Part shown: positions 1 to 8,415 of the stretch, piece by piece
Position numbering within the stretch: the first letter of the stretch is position 1
How the letters are laid out: the number at the start of each line of letters is the position of its first letter
Translations under genes and position numbers: made by a program
Source of the DNA: Acidimicrobiales bacterium
Lineage (GTDB): Bacteria > Actinomycetota > Acidimicrobiia > Acidimicrobiales > RAAP-2
Assembly: GCA_025362585.1 (NCBI GenBank)
Contig: JANYFR010000018.1
Location: 1-64,000 of the forward strand
Reading direction: 5' to 3'
DNA length: 64,000 nucleotides
Notes under the pieces: model-generated
Databases searched by the model: none
Told to the model about the DNA's origin: nothing
The model's input: the letters and a program-made list of their open reading frames with translations, nothing else

Positions 1-2
1 AA

Positions 3-611
3 CGTGCGATTCCTTCGCCGATTCTTAATCGCCATTTGGATGATGAAGCCTGCATTCGCGAGCTGATCGAGTCGGCCGGCCGAGCATTGGGTGTTGCAAC
101 TTCCGCTGATATCGCTGCTTATCACGGGCTTGGCAAGACCGCCGTCCGTTCTGTCTTGCCATCAACATCATTACGACCAATCCGTGTCGAGGGATGGATC
201 GAGTCCGCCTTCATGGCGGTAGGCGCCGAGGCTGGGCTTCGACCCGGAATCCGTGGCAGAACGGTCCTACTATCGCCATTTGATTCGTTGCTATGGGATC
301 GACCACGCTTGGAACGACTTTTCCAGGTTTCATATCGCCTGGAGGCATACGTTCCTGCCCCTAAACGCGCAGTCGGATACTTTGCAATGCCCGTATTATC
401 CGGAGAGCGAATCGTGGGGCTTGTCGACCCTAAGAGAGTCGCCGGCACACTTCACGCTCGCCACGTTGTCGCTTACGACCTCGCCGCTTTAGGTCACATC
501 GCCTCGAGTCTGAGGGAAGCAGCGACTTGGGTTGGGTGCGATGATGTCGTCGTTGACCGGGTAACACCGACTTCGGCCAAAAAGGTTTTGACCGACGCAC
601 TGAAACGATGA
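3..611 (+). CDS. YcaQ-like winged-helix DNA glycosylase family protein, C-terminal part
   Basis: This is the C-terminal part of a protein of the YcaQ/AlkX crosslink-repair glycosylase family (winged-helix DNA-binding proteins that unhook interstrand crosslinks). The frame is open to the left edge, so the true start lies outside the window; a TTG at position 36 is internal and not a convincing start. The family signature is clear: LLSPFDSLLWDR followed by RLFQVSYRLEAYVPAPKR and GYFAMPVL. In the family this block follows the winged-helix repeats and ends the protein, and here it also ends about 130 residues later with TGA. The frame is intact, unlike the two broken genes that follow. Family membership is firm; glycosylase activity is inferred. 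Confidence 0.85.
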   Translation, partial: RAIPSPILNRHLDDEACIRELIESAGRALGVATSADIAAYHGLGKTAVRSVLPSTSLRPIRVEGWIESAFMAVGAEAGLRPGIRGRTVLLSPFDSLLWDRPRLERLFQVSYRLEAYVPAPKRAVGYFAMPVLSGERIVGLVDPKRVAGTLHARHVVAYDLAALGHIASSLREAATWVGCDDVVVDRVTPTSAKKVLTDALKR

Positions 612-1238
612 CGTGCAGAGCGTGACAAATTTTAGCTCACGGCGATCACTCGAAAGGCACGGTAGAAATGCCGGGAGCGTTGTTACTGAAGTTGCGAATC
701 CACACTCGTAGCATGAGAGCCGCACTGCTTCTTTGCTTCCCGCTTCGATGTCAATCTGAAATGGACCGTGCCGACCAAGGTTTACGTTTTCGTCTTTCCG
801 TGACGAAGAGCCGAATCAATCCCACTAAAAGTGGAGACCCCTGACACCATAAACATCGTGAATTTGATCACTGCTCATTCGACCGTCGCTCTACATGCGA
901 CAGGTTGCTTTCCGATCATTCATTCGTCTGGCGCATGATTAAACCTTGGACTGACCTCTCTTCGCATTGCTTTCGTGTCTGCTCGTTCGCGAATGATGAA
1001 CTCATCCAAGAAAGGAACGCACTAATTTGCATATTTCATCTGGAGATTGCGGCTGACCCTTCGCCGGGCGCGTCGGCCAAGGAAGCAGTTCGCAGTTATC
1101 AGAGCGCGAAATTCACGTTCTCTCCGCATTGTTCGATTCCAAATGAAGCTGCCCGAGAACGCTGCTGCCCGGCACCGCTGTTGGCGTATCTTGGACTCAC
1201 CGGGACCGTGATGTGTATCCAGAGAGGACGGCGCGACA
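612..1238. other. Non-coding stretch, no gene supported
   Basis: These 627 bases hold no convincing gene. Base composition is visibly more AT-rich than the neighbouring genes. The longer open frames here have no recognisable protein and no ribosome binding site; the longest plus-strand one runs out of frame through the following oxygenase gene. It may contain the promoter of that gene and remnants of decayed sequence, but I could not identify any. Confidence 0.5.
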
Positions 1239-2078
1239 ATGACGAGATTCACGGAACTGGTCCGATGTCGCCTTCCACTTCAACTGGCGGCGATGGGAGG
1301 GGTAGGTACGACCGAGCTCGCGGCAGCTGTCGTCGATGCGGGAGGCTGCGGGATGGTGCCGGACGGTGTCCCACCGGCGTCGGGAACGTGCGGAGTAAAT
1401 TTCCTCATGCCGTTCAACCCATCACTCGAACACGTGCGAGACGTCGCGGCGCGGACGGGGTTGGTGGAATTCTTTTACGCGGATCCACGTCGCGACGTCG
1501 TCGACGCTGCCCACGCCGTCAATGCACTCGCGGGATGGCAGGTCGGGTCGATGGAAGAGGCCGTCGCAGCAGAGGCTGCCGGGTGCGACTTCGTGGTCGC
1601 CCAGGGCAGCGAAGCCGGAGGTCACATCCGAGGTACGCAGTCGCTCGATGAACTTTTGCCCAAGGTTCTGGCCGCGGTGACCGTGCCGGTAGTCGCGGCG
1701 GGTGGTGTGGCCACCGCTGAGCGCTTTGCGTCCCTCATCCGTGCGGGGGCCGATGCAGTCCGGGTCGGCACTCGATTCGTCGCTTCGCCATAATCGGCGG
1801 CGCACCCGGAGTACCTCAGTGATCTGCTAGCTGCAAGTGACGGCGACACTGTTCTGACCGAGTGGTTCGACGATGGCTGGGAGAACGCCCCGCACCGCGT
1901 ACTGCGGTCCTCGCTACACGCTGCTCAGAATTCGGGTTGGCGCAGCGTGGCGCCGCCGACCCGGGGCCAGAGTCGAGGCGCCGCCGACATGGCGATGTAC
2001 GCCGGGATGGGAGTTGGCTACGTGACGACCAGCCAGCCTGCCCGTGACGTGGTCGCCGACCTCGTCCGATTCCTCTAG
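1239..2078 (+). pseudogene. Nitronate monooxygenase (2-nitropropane dioxygenase family), interrupted by one in-frame stop
   Basis: The frame encodes an FMN-dependent nitronate monooxygenase. The N-terminus LQLAAMGGVGTTELAAAVV is the usual first strand and helix of the TIM barrel. QGSEAGGH and VPVVAAGGVATAERFASLI are the conserved FMN-binding blocks, and the frame reaches AVRVGTRFVASP at residue 184. There, codon 1791-1793 is TAA. Reading on in the same frame gives SAAHPEYLSDLLAAS and a family-like C-terminus ending ADLVRFL at TAG 2076-2078. The usual residue after ASP is Glu, so a GAA to TAA change explains the break. About 278 sense codons remain, near the short end of the family. The gene is probably dead. 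Stop readthrough or a sequence error are the alternatives. Confidence 0.85.
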
Positions 2079-2135
2079 TCCTCGATTGTCAACCCGGCGG
2101 TCGGCCTTGCTGCGTTGTCACGAAGACACGACTGA

Positions 2136-2463
2136 TTATCTACGAAGGGCAACGCTCGTGGCCGAGCAGAATTGGTCGCGACACTGACACAAATGGAGTG
2201 GATAGCATCCGTGAGACGTGGGCGAGTTCTTCATTAAGAGTTTCCCCGACCCACCCACTGTGGGGAAAGTAACTGAGATGATGTCGATGGGCGGCAAACC
2301 CGGCTAGCACTGCGCCGGGGAGGCGAAATGCCGGAATTGCGTACGACATACCTTGCTCGGCGTCAGGAATGACTTCAAGAATCATCTCTCGAAGACTCTC
2401 AAGTGCAGTGCGACGGACTTCGTCCAGATTGGAGAGTTAGATGTCTATCTCCGAGGTCGCCAT
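2136..2463 (-). pseudogene. DUF1801 (YdhG-like) protein, interrupted by a stop and a probable frameshift
   Basis: On the minus strand ATG at 2463 reads MATSEIDI, then TAA at 2437-2439, then in the same frame LSNLDEVRRTALESLREMI and LEVIPDAEQGMSYAIPAFRL. This continues to GFAAHRHHLSYFPHSG, which is the diagnostic DUF1801 core. The residue at the stop is normally Tyr, so TAT/TAC to TAA fits. After the codons for NEELAHV (near 2215) similarity to the family is lost. A shifted frame reads SHGCYPLHLCQCRDQFCSAT and stops at TAA 2136-2138, with a weak likeness to the expected C-terminal strand and helix. So two lesions are likely: the nonsense codon is certain, the frameshift less so. The role of intact DUF1801 proteins is not well defined. 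Confidence 0.8.
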
Positions 2464-2721
2464 TTCGTATGTCATAACGCAAATTCGTTTGAAGGTGAAG
2501 CCCATCACGTTGAGCGAGCCTTACCCAGAATCTCGTCGACGAATGCCTCAGGTTTACATCTGTTGAGGGACTAGAGCCCGAGGTGACCCGAGTGATTTTC
2601 CACTCGGCGCGCGTACCGACGGACCCTCGATCGATGAGCCCTACCGGTCCACTGAGAATCTGAGCAGAAGGGCCAGAACTGCTCTACACTCACGAAAAGT
2701 CGACGATACGAGGAGAATCAT

Positions 2722-3321
2722 ATGCATGCTCGAGCCGTTACCTTCACTGGCGCCAGCAATATCGACCAAGGAGTTGCGTACATGCGCGACACCGTGGCAC
2801 CGATTCTGGACCGCCAGAAGGGATATAGGGGAATGACCGTGAGTGTTGACCGGGAGAACGGCGTGGTAGGAATTCTCTCCCTCTGGGAGTCGAGTGAAGA
2901 TCGTGACGCCAGCGACGCGGCACTCATGCCCACTCGTGAAGAAGGGGCGAAGATAATTGGTGGCACGCTCAGTGTGGAGAACATGGAGCAGATGGTCGTT
3001 GAGATGGTTGAACCGCCCGTCGTTGGGTCGCCGCTGACGGTCACGCGCACCAGCATGGATCCCGACGATGTTGATGACAACGTTGAATTTTTCAAGTCCG
3101 AGATTCTGCCCGGAATTTTGGCAACCCCGGGAATTCGCGTCGTTCGAAGCATGATGAATCGTGAAACCGGACACGGCATGGTGGGTGTCGTCTGGGCGAA
3201 TCAAGAGGCGATGGTCGCCGGCGCCGAGGCAGCGAAACGCCGTCGAGAGTTAGCTTCCGCCCGGGGAATACGCTTTGACGACGTGAGCCAGCGAGAGATT
3301 GTTCTCGTCGACTTCAAATAG
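2722..3321 (+). CDS. Tandem antibiotic-biosynthesis-monooxygenase-fold (dimeric alpha/beta barrel) protein
   Basis: This 199-residue soluble protein is preceded by an AGGAGA ribosome binding site 5 nt before the ATG. It looks like two copies of a ferredoxin-like ABM fold. The first (about residues 1-95) has a YRGMTVSVDRENG strand pair and a GILSLWESSED strand. The second (about 100-199) has RVVRSMMNRETGHGMVGVV. Two half-domains in one chain could form an intramolecular barrel. Such proteins can be small oxygenases, heme-degrading enzymes or binding proteins, and no active-site signature tells which. The gene stands alone after the decayed island and is in good condition. Confidence 0.6.
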   Translation: MHARAVTFTGASNIDQGVAYMRDTVAPILDRQKGYRGMTVSVDRENGVVGILSLWESSEDRDASDAALMPTREEGAKIIGGTLSVENMEQMVVEMVEPPVVGSPLTVTRTSMDPDDVDDNVEFFKSEILPGILATPGIRVVRSMMNRETGHGMVGVVWANQEAMVAGAEAAKRRRELASARGIRFDDVSQREIVLVDFK

Positions 3322-3575
3322 TCCAGCCGCCACGTCCGTACTTGCGTCAAGGTGCCGACGCGTCGCTCGTAGCGCTTGACGGTGGGGCGCATTGGGTTCT
3401 TCCTGAACTGCTGACTCGCCACCTGGGCGTTCGTATAAAAGCCCATGAGGATGCGTTGACCAACGCACCATCCAAGGAGCGATCCTGGTTGAAGTACTCC
3501 CATCTCGACTGGTCGTGAACCGTCGACAGGCCCTACGTGGATCAGATTTCCTCACGCGGCCACCCGGAATCGATC
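3322..3575. other. Intergenic region, nothing recognised
   Basis: The 254 bases between the ABM-fold gene and the 3' end of the convergent decarboxylase gene hold no supported gene. Short open frames on both strands have no family resemblance that I can defend, and I found no strong terminator hairpin. Confidence 0.4.
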
Positions 3576-4949
3576 TCAACTGGCCGCCTGACGGACCGCC
3601 GCGATGCTGAACGCCACGTCGGCGTCGTCGGTGCTCCAGTTACTGACCGACACACGCAGCACATCGTGACCACGCCAACGCGAACCCGACATCCAGACAT
3701 ATCCATCGGACAGGAGGCGGCGCGTCACCTCTCGGGTACGCTCATCTGATTCAAAGACCACGCTCACCTGGGTGAAGACCACGTCGTTCAAGATGCGCGC
3801 TCCCGGAATCGCCGCGATACCGTCTGCCAACTGGCGAGCACGCGCAACGAGTTGGTCAACGAGTTCGGCCACGCCAATGCGACCTAAGCAAAGTAGGGCG
3901 GCCCATACTGGGACGCCGCGGGCACGCCGAGACAACTCGGGCGTCACCTCGTGAGGATCCGAGTGACCTTCGGCGGCGACCAAGTAACTGGCACTGGTGC
4001 CAAGGGCGGCCCGCACGGCCGTGGAGTGGCGAACGATGGCGATACCGCAGTCGTAGGGCGAGTTGAGTGTCTTGTGCGCGTCCGTGGCCCACGAGTCCGC
4101 CTCCGCCACACCCGACGTGAGATGCCGTAGCGACGGACTCGCGGCGGCCCAGAGACCGAACGCCCCGTCGACGTGGACCCAGGCATCGTGCTGATGCGCG
4201 AGGTCAATGCACTCAGTGAATGGGTCAAACGCGCCCGAGTGAATGTTGCCCGCCTGCAGCACCGCGATCGTCGGACCCGACGTACGGTGCAGCACTTCAG
4301 CGAGGGCCCGTGGATCGATGCGTCCCTGCTCGTCCGCACCGATGGGAGTCGGTGCACCGAGCCCGAGATAGCGCAGGGCAAGGTCCACGGTTGCGTGGCG
4401 TTCCTCGCCGACGAGTACGTGCACCGGGGGCGCCCCGACGAGTCCCTCGCGATCGAGGTCCCATCCCGTGCGCGTCAACACGTGTTGTCGCGCCGCCGCG
4501 AGGCCAGTGAAGTTCGCCATCGTGGCCCCGGTGACGAATCCGACTTCCGCTCCAGCGGGCAGACCCAATAGATCGAGTATCCAGTGGGCCGCGACCTCTT
4601 CCACCGCGACCACGCCCGGAGTTGAGAAACGCATGCCCGAGTTCTGATCCCAGGCGCTCACCAGCCAGTCGGCCGCCATCGCCGCGGGCATCGTGCCCCC
4701 GATTACCCAGCCGAAAAAGCGACCCGAGCCCATCGCCATGAGACCGGGCTCGACGACGCGGGCCAGTTCATCCACGACCCGGACCGCATCCGTGCCGTCT
4801 CGCGGCAGCTCCTTGGCGAGAGAGCGCAGGATCTCCTCGATGCCCATTTCGGGTGCGATACGGCGATCGGGCACCGAATCCAGCCACGTGCGCGCATGCT
4901 CCATGGCGCGAGTGAGCGGCCCGTCGAAATCTTGAGGATGAAAGCCCAT
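3576..4949 (-). CDS. Pyridoxal-phosphate-dependent decarboxylase family protein (group II)
   Basis: This is a fold-type I PLP enzyme of the group II decarboxylase family (glutamate, tyrosine and aromatic amino acid decarboxylases and relatives). The PLP lysine is in TDAHKTLN (about residue 300). The preceding VHVDGAFGLWAA carries the aspartate that contacts the pyridine nitrogen. FVTGATMANFTGLAAAR is the phosphate-binding loop, and the glycine-rich FFGWVIGGTMPAA sits near the N-terminus. I placed the start at MGFHPQDF. A longer frame reaches 5036, but its first 29 residues are not family-like. The protein is then 457 residues, normal for the family. The substrate cannot be told from sequence; many actinobacterial members are annotated only as decarboxylase or aminotransferase-like. 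Confidence 0.8.
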   Translation of the reverse strand: MGFHPQDFDGPLTRAMEHARTWLDSVPDRRIAPEMGIEEILRSLAKELPRDGTDAVRVVDELARVVEPGLMAMGSGRFFGWVIGGTMPAAMAADWLVSAWDQNSGMRFSTPGVVAVEEVAAHWILDLLGLPAGAEVGFVTGATMANFTGLAAARQHVLTRTGWDLDREGLVGAPPVHVLVGEERHATVDLALRYLGLGAPTPIGADEQGRIDPRALAEVLHRTSGPTIAVLQAGNIHSGAFDPFTECIDLAHQHDAWVHVDGAFGLWAAASPSLRHLTSGVAEADSWATDAHKTLNSPYDCGIAIVRHSTAVRAALGTSASYLVAAEGHSDPHEVTPELSRRARGVPVWAALLCLGRIGVAELVDQLVARARQLADGIAAIPGARILNDVVFTQVSVVFESDERTREVTRRLLSDGYVWMSGSRWRGHDVLRVSVSNWSTDDADVAFSIAAVRQAAS

Positions 4950-5094
4950 GACGGCGAGTCTGTCATGACTCCCGCGCGATGTCGTGATTACTTCATCGCC
5001 GTCTCCGCAACGGTCGCGCCAGGCGCAACGTCGCACCCCGGCGACGTCACTCGTCCCAGCATTTCGAGCAGTCGAGTCACCCCGGGACTGGCGT

Positions 5095-6213
5095 TCAGAT
5101 TCCTCGACGCCGCCGGGCTCGCCGGACGGTCCTTCCGATGGCGAAGAGCGCGGCTAGCGAGACGAGGGCGAACAGGAGAGGACCGGCGATTCGAATCATC
5201 CACTCGAAGCCGGCGACGAAACCTCCAATGCCGTCGTGCCACGCGCGATTGATGCCAGATTGGGGATGGACGTCAGTAGCGGCGTGCCCCGCTTCAGTAA
5301 GCGACACCGTCAACGCACCGTACGTCGTTGCGGTCTTCAGCAGAGTGATCTGCGCCTGGAACTGTTCGATCTGGCTCTGGAGGGCGTCGAGTTGACGCTG
5401 GACGGCCAGGATTCCGTCGATGGAGTTCGTCCGGTTCATAATTTTGAGGTACTGCAGACGGCTCACTTGCAGGGCAGTGCTACGAGCTTGGAGATCGACG
5501 TACTGACCCGTCACGTCCGTCGTCGACGTCACCACCGAGGTGGCCGCACCAAGTTGAGCGACGTTGTCGACCAGCTTCGCGAAGGCCCGCTGGGGCACCT
5601 GAAGGACGACCGTGCCCGACGACGCGGTACCGGACCTCGTACCGCCAATCTGGACCTGCGTCGCGGCCACGAATCCTCCGTCGTCGATTGCGACGGCGGA
5701 GAGTTTTGCCACGACCGACCCGAAGGTTCCTCTGCGAACCGAGAGGGCGATTGAACCGACCTCTTCGATTCGCAACGAGCTGCTCGCCGTGGGTGACGTG
5801 CCGGCTAGGAAACCAGTACCGGTCAGGACTGCCTTCGAGGCGGTGCCACGGGGATTGAGAGCGTTGCTCGCGGCGCTGACCTGAGAGAGCGGGAGGAACG
5901 GCCCCTCGAGGGCACCGTGAACCGTCCTTCCAGTGACGCCAAACGCGTCGCCCGGTCCACCCGTCGACCGTCCTTCGTTGCGAACGAGCGGCACCGTGAT
6001 GGCCAGAGCCACGACACCGGCCGCTGCCGCGAGAGCCAGCGATCGCCCCCGACCGTGGCGACGCGAGACAGTGCGAATCCGCGAGGTCCGCCCACCGTTC
6101 GTCAGATCACGCGCCTCATCGATAATGCGATCGCGGGCGTCCAAGGAGACCGCGAAGTCGTCGGCCGCCCCGCGCAGTGCGGCGATCACGGGGCCTTCGT
6201 CAATCATGGTCAT
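5095..6213 (-). CDS. DUF4349 membrane protein, putative anti-sigma partner
   Basis: This 372-residue protein has a short cytoplasmic N-terminus, a membrane segment at about 55-75 (SLALAAAAGVVALAITVPLV), a long outer region, and a second membrane segment at about 338-358. It ends in a basic tail (RTVRRARRRR). The outer part matches DUF4349: GSIALSVRRGTFGSVVAKLS, GTVVLQVPQRAFAKLVD, DVTGQYVDLQARSTALQ, then a coiled coil (QRQLDALQSQIEQFQAQI). It overlaps the upstream ECF sigma gene by one base (TGATG), so the two are coupled. Because of that pairing and its topology I infer an anti-sigma or sigma-regulating role. No zinc-binding anti-sigma motif is visible, so the role is unproven. Confidence 0.75.
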   Translation of the reverse strand: MTMIDEGPVIAALRGAADDFAVSLDARDRIIDEARDLTNGGRTSRIRTVSRRHGRGRSLALAAAAGVVALAITVPLVRNEGRSTGGPGDAFGVTGRTVHGALEGPFLPLSQVSAASNALNPRGTASKAVLTGTGFLAGTSPTASSSLRIEEVGSIALSVRRGTFGSVVAKLSAVAIDDGGFVAATQVQIGGTRSGTASSGTVVLQVPQRAFAKLVDNVAQLGAATSVVTSTTDVTGQYVDLQARSTALQVSRLQYLKIMNRTNSIDGILAVQRQLDALQSQIEQFQAQITLLKTATTYGALTVSLTEAGHAATDVHPQSGINRAWHDGIGGFVAGFEWMIRIAGPLLFALVSLAALFAIGRTVRRARRRRGI

Positions 6214-6758
6214 CAGGATGTCTCCCCACTTGACGTGGCGCTGTTCGGTGACTCAACCTGCAACGCCGGATGTAGTGCCAGTCGTCGACGGGCCTCGTTC
6301 AGTCGAGACTTGACGGTCCCCGGCTGGCGTCCAATGGCGTTCGCGATCTCTCGCTCGCTCAGATCCGAGTAGTAGCGAAGCACCACGACGACTCGCAGGT
6401 GCGCCGGCAGGTCCCTCAACGCGGTGACGATGTCTTGGGAACGCGAGACTCGACCACCGAAGTCGTCGTCGACGGCGACGCCAACGAGCTCATCGAACCG
6501 GGAGCGATGGTCACGATGGGGGATCTCCTTACGTAATTTCGAATTGCAGGCATTCACGACCACTCGGTAGAGCCACGGCTTGAAGCTCGACGTGCCGACG
6601 AGTGAGTCTCGAAATTTCCAGGCTCGCAAAAACGCCTCCTGGACGGCGTCTTCGGCGTCCAGTCGATTGCCGAGAATGAGATACGCCGTCCGCACCGAAC
6701 TCGAGTAGCTCTGTTCGAGCCACAGTTGCAACTCGTCAACGTCCTCGGAGTCGTTCAT
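6213..6758 (-). CDS. ECF-type RNA polymerase sigma factor
   Basis: This 181-residue sigma-70 family factor of the ECF group directs RNA polymerase to a stress or envelope regulon. Region 2 lies at about residues 15-80, with AYLILGNRLDAEDAVQEAFLR as the core-binding and -10 recognition helices, followed by FKPWLYRVVVNAC. Region 4 is at about 110-165: DLPAHLRVVVVLRYYSDLS and the helix-turn-helix EREIANAIGRQPGTVKSRL. No extra C-terminal domain is present. Its last base is shared with the first base of the DUF4349 gene, so the membrane protein is likely its regulator. Confidence 0.92.
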   Translation of the reverse strand: MNDSEDVDELQLWLEQSYSSSVRTAYLILGNRLDAEDAVQEAFLRAWKFRDSLVGTSSFKPWLYRVVVNACNSKLRKEIPHRDHRSRFDELVGVAVDDDFGGRVSRSQDIVTALRDLPAHLRVVVVLRYYSDLSEREIANAIGRQPGTVKSRLNEARRRLALHPALQVESPNSATSSGETS

Positions 6759-6903
6759 TCAGCCGATCCTTGTCGATTGGCACGTTCCTCGGCTCATCCC
6801 CACAGTAGGAGAGACTCTCCCCCGCCCCAATCGGTTCGCACATTTTGGCAAAGTGCTAAAGCGGGGCCAGACGGTCCGCGATCGAATGCTGCGTGGCGCC
6901 CCT

Positions 6904-8109
6904 TCACGGACCGACCCGAAACGCTCCTTGGGTTGCGGTGTGGAGGCGTTGCGGTCCATTCACGGTGACGACCAGGCACTCCCCCGTCTGGACTCCCGCG
7001 TGGTGGTCGAGGGTGACGACGTTGGGCTGCACGACCAGCATCATCCCTTCTCGAAGGACCATGTCGGGTACCGGTTCATTGGTCCGGCTGATTGATCCCA
7101 GTATCGGTGCCAGGTAGCCGCCGCCGTAACCGTGGACGAGGTCGTCGTAGGTCGTAAAGCCGGCCTCTTCAATGACGCGAGCGGCCTCCACCAACTCACC
7201 GACGGGCGTCCCGGGAACGAGCCGTTGCACGATCGCGTGGTAGGCCGCCTCGGCAACGTCGTGCAACTCCCTGAAGAGGGGCGAGAGTTCCTCGCCGACA
7301 CTGAAGGTACGCAGGACCTGGCCGCCGTAGTCGAAGAAGTTAACGGTGATCTCGGTCGAAACGACGTCTCCCTGGCGGACCGGTCGCGTCGAGGGATGCT
7401 GACGAGGCACGCAGTACGTGGGGTCGGCCATGGCGTTCACCGCGAAGTAGTGGATGCCGTTCACCCCGCCGTAGGGGTGATACGCCTCTTCCACGATGGC
7501 GACGAGATCGCGTTCACTGAGACCGGGTCGGAGCTGTTGACGCAGGGCACTGACCGAGAGATCGGCCAACCTCGCTCCGAGACCAAACCAGGTGATCTCC
7601 TCGGCCGACTTAATGAGGCGCATTCGCCCGTAACCGGCGTTGAGATCCACCACCGCGCCAAAGGACGCCTCGAGAAGCCTCGCCGCGGCGAAGGGCAGTG
7701 GGCCGATGACCCCGACGCGACCCACTTGGGCGCCACGGCGCTTCAACTCATCAACTGACGACGCGATCGTCGACGCGCCACCCCAGACCACGTCCGCGTC
7801 ACGGGCCAATTTCTTTGCGAGCGGCACGTGGTTGAAGTACTGAATGAACAGCGCGTCTCGCTCGTCGGGGGTGAACACGAGTTGCGCCTCATTGGTGACC
7901 AGCCACTGCGTGAGCCACGTCACCGCACCGCCGCGTCCTCCAATGCCGTACACGAGCAGGTGATCAACGGATGAGGACGTGAGGAGCTCCTCGAGCGCTC
8001 GACGCCGGCGCGCCATTTCGCTGAGCGTGAAGTGCGGATACTCTTCGGCCAAGAGGACCCGCTGTTCGGGGTCAAACATGGATACGTCGGGGACGTTGTC
8101 GCGAATCAC
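6904..8109 (-). CDS. M24 (pita-bread fold) peptidase-like protein, metal ligands not conserved
   Basis: The protein has the two-domain plan of creatinase, prolidase and Xaa-Pro peptidases: an N-terminal domain (about 1-165) and a C-terminal pita-bread domain (about 175-401). I chose the GTG at 8109, which has GGAGA about 7 nt upstream; a longer frame to 8154 lacks a binding site. The M24 landmarks are present: GDVVSTEITVNFFDYGG, LRTFSVGEE, VHGYGGGY, EGMMLVVQPNVVT and VQTGECLVVT. The two aspartates normally found in the DxG and DxTRT-type motifs are replaced (T/N and Q). The EP glutamate is Gln (VVQP), while the histidine remains. So it may work without metal, as creatinase does, or have lost activity. 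The substrate is unknown. Confidence 0.8.
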   Translation of the reverse strand: MIRDNVPDVSMFDPEQRVLLAEEYPHFTLSEMARRRRALEELLTSSSVDHLLVYGIGGRGGAVTWLTQWLVTNEAQLVFTPDERDALFIQYFNHVPLAKKLARDADVVWGGASTIASSVDELKRRGAQVGRVGVIGPLPFAAARLLEASFGAVVDLNAGYGRMRLIKSAEEITWFGLGARLADLSVSALRQQLRPGLSERDLVAIVEEAYHPYGGVNGIHYFAVNAMADPTYCVPRQHPSTRPVRQGDVVSTEITVNFFDYGGQVLRTFSVGEELSPLFRELHDVAEAAYHAIVQRLVPGTPVGELVEAARVIEEAGFTTYDDLVHGYGGGYLAPILGSISRTNEPVPDMVLREGMMLVVQPNVVTLDHHAGVQTGECLVVTVNGPQRLHTATQGAFRVGP

Positions 8110-8239
8110 CTTGCAATCTCCATCTGTTCGCCGCCACCGTAGCAAGAACGTCACTCCACCTCACTTGGGCCACACGCCGAGAATGGGTGCCTCGCGACCA
8201 CCCTTCTTCGATCGACGAGGACAGCGTCGAAGTACGATG

Positions 8240-8263
8240 GCCGTCGCCCCACTGGGCGACGGC
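8240..8263. repeat. Perfect 10-bp inverted repeat between divergent genes
   Basis: GCCGTCGCCC, a 4-base CACT loop, then GGGCGACGGC form a perfect hairpin. It lies between the divergent M24 gene (start 8109) and the ABC operon (start 8416), so it is not at the end of any gene. A second shorter hairpin (CCGCC/GGCGG) follows at about 8292-8311. They could be 5' leader structures of the ABC transcript or a bound site; the sequence does not decide. Confidence 0.4.
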
Positions 8264-8415
8264 GTCCGGGGACGACGGGACTTCGAACTGCGGGAGAGAC
8301 GCCCGCCACTCTGGCGGCGTCGTTGGGACAAACAGTGAAGGGGAGCGAAGGGTCTGATGGCACGTGACGTCGCCGACGGCGAAAACCGGCTTCGTGCATG
8401 GCGCGAGGGTGTGCG

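Noticed and set aside
905..1651. A 248-codon open frame on the plus strand over the start of the nitronate monooxygenase
   Set aside because: Its second half is the oxygenase gene read in another frame (Arg/Gly-rich shadow), its first half has no family match, and there is no ribosome binding site.
1791..2439. The two in-frame TAA codons as evidence of stop-codon recoding in this organism
   Set aside because: TAA ends several intact genes normally here (for example dnaB), and the other 60 genes have no internal TAA, so gene decay is far simpler.
3201..3503. A minus-strand open frame that slightly resembles a transposase tail (basic, RYERRVGTL)
   Set aside because: The resemblance is only a few residues, it overlaps the end of the ABM-fold gene, and no terminal repeats or other transposase motifs are present.
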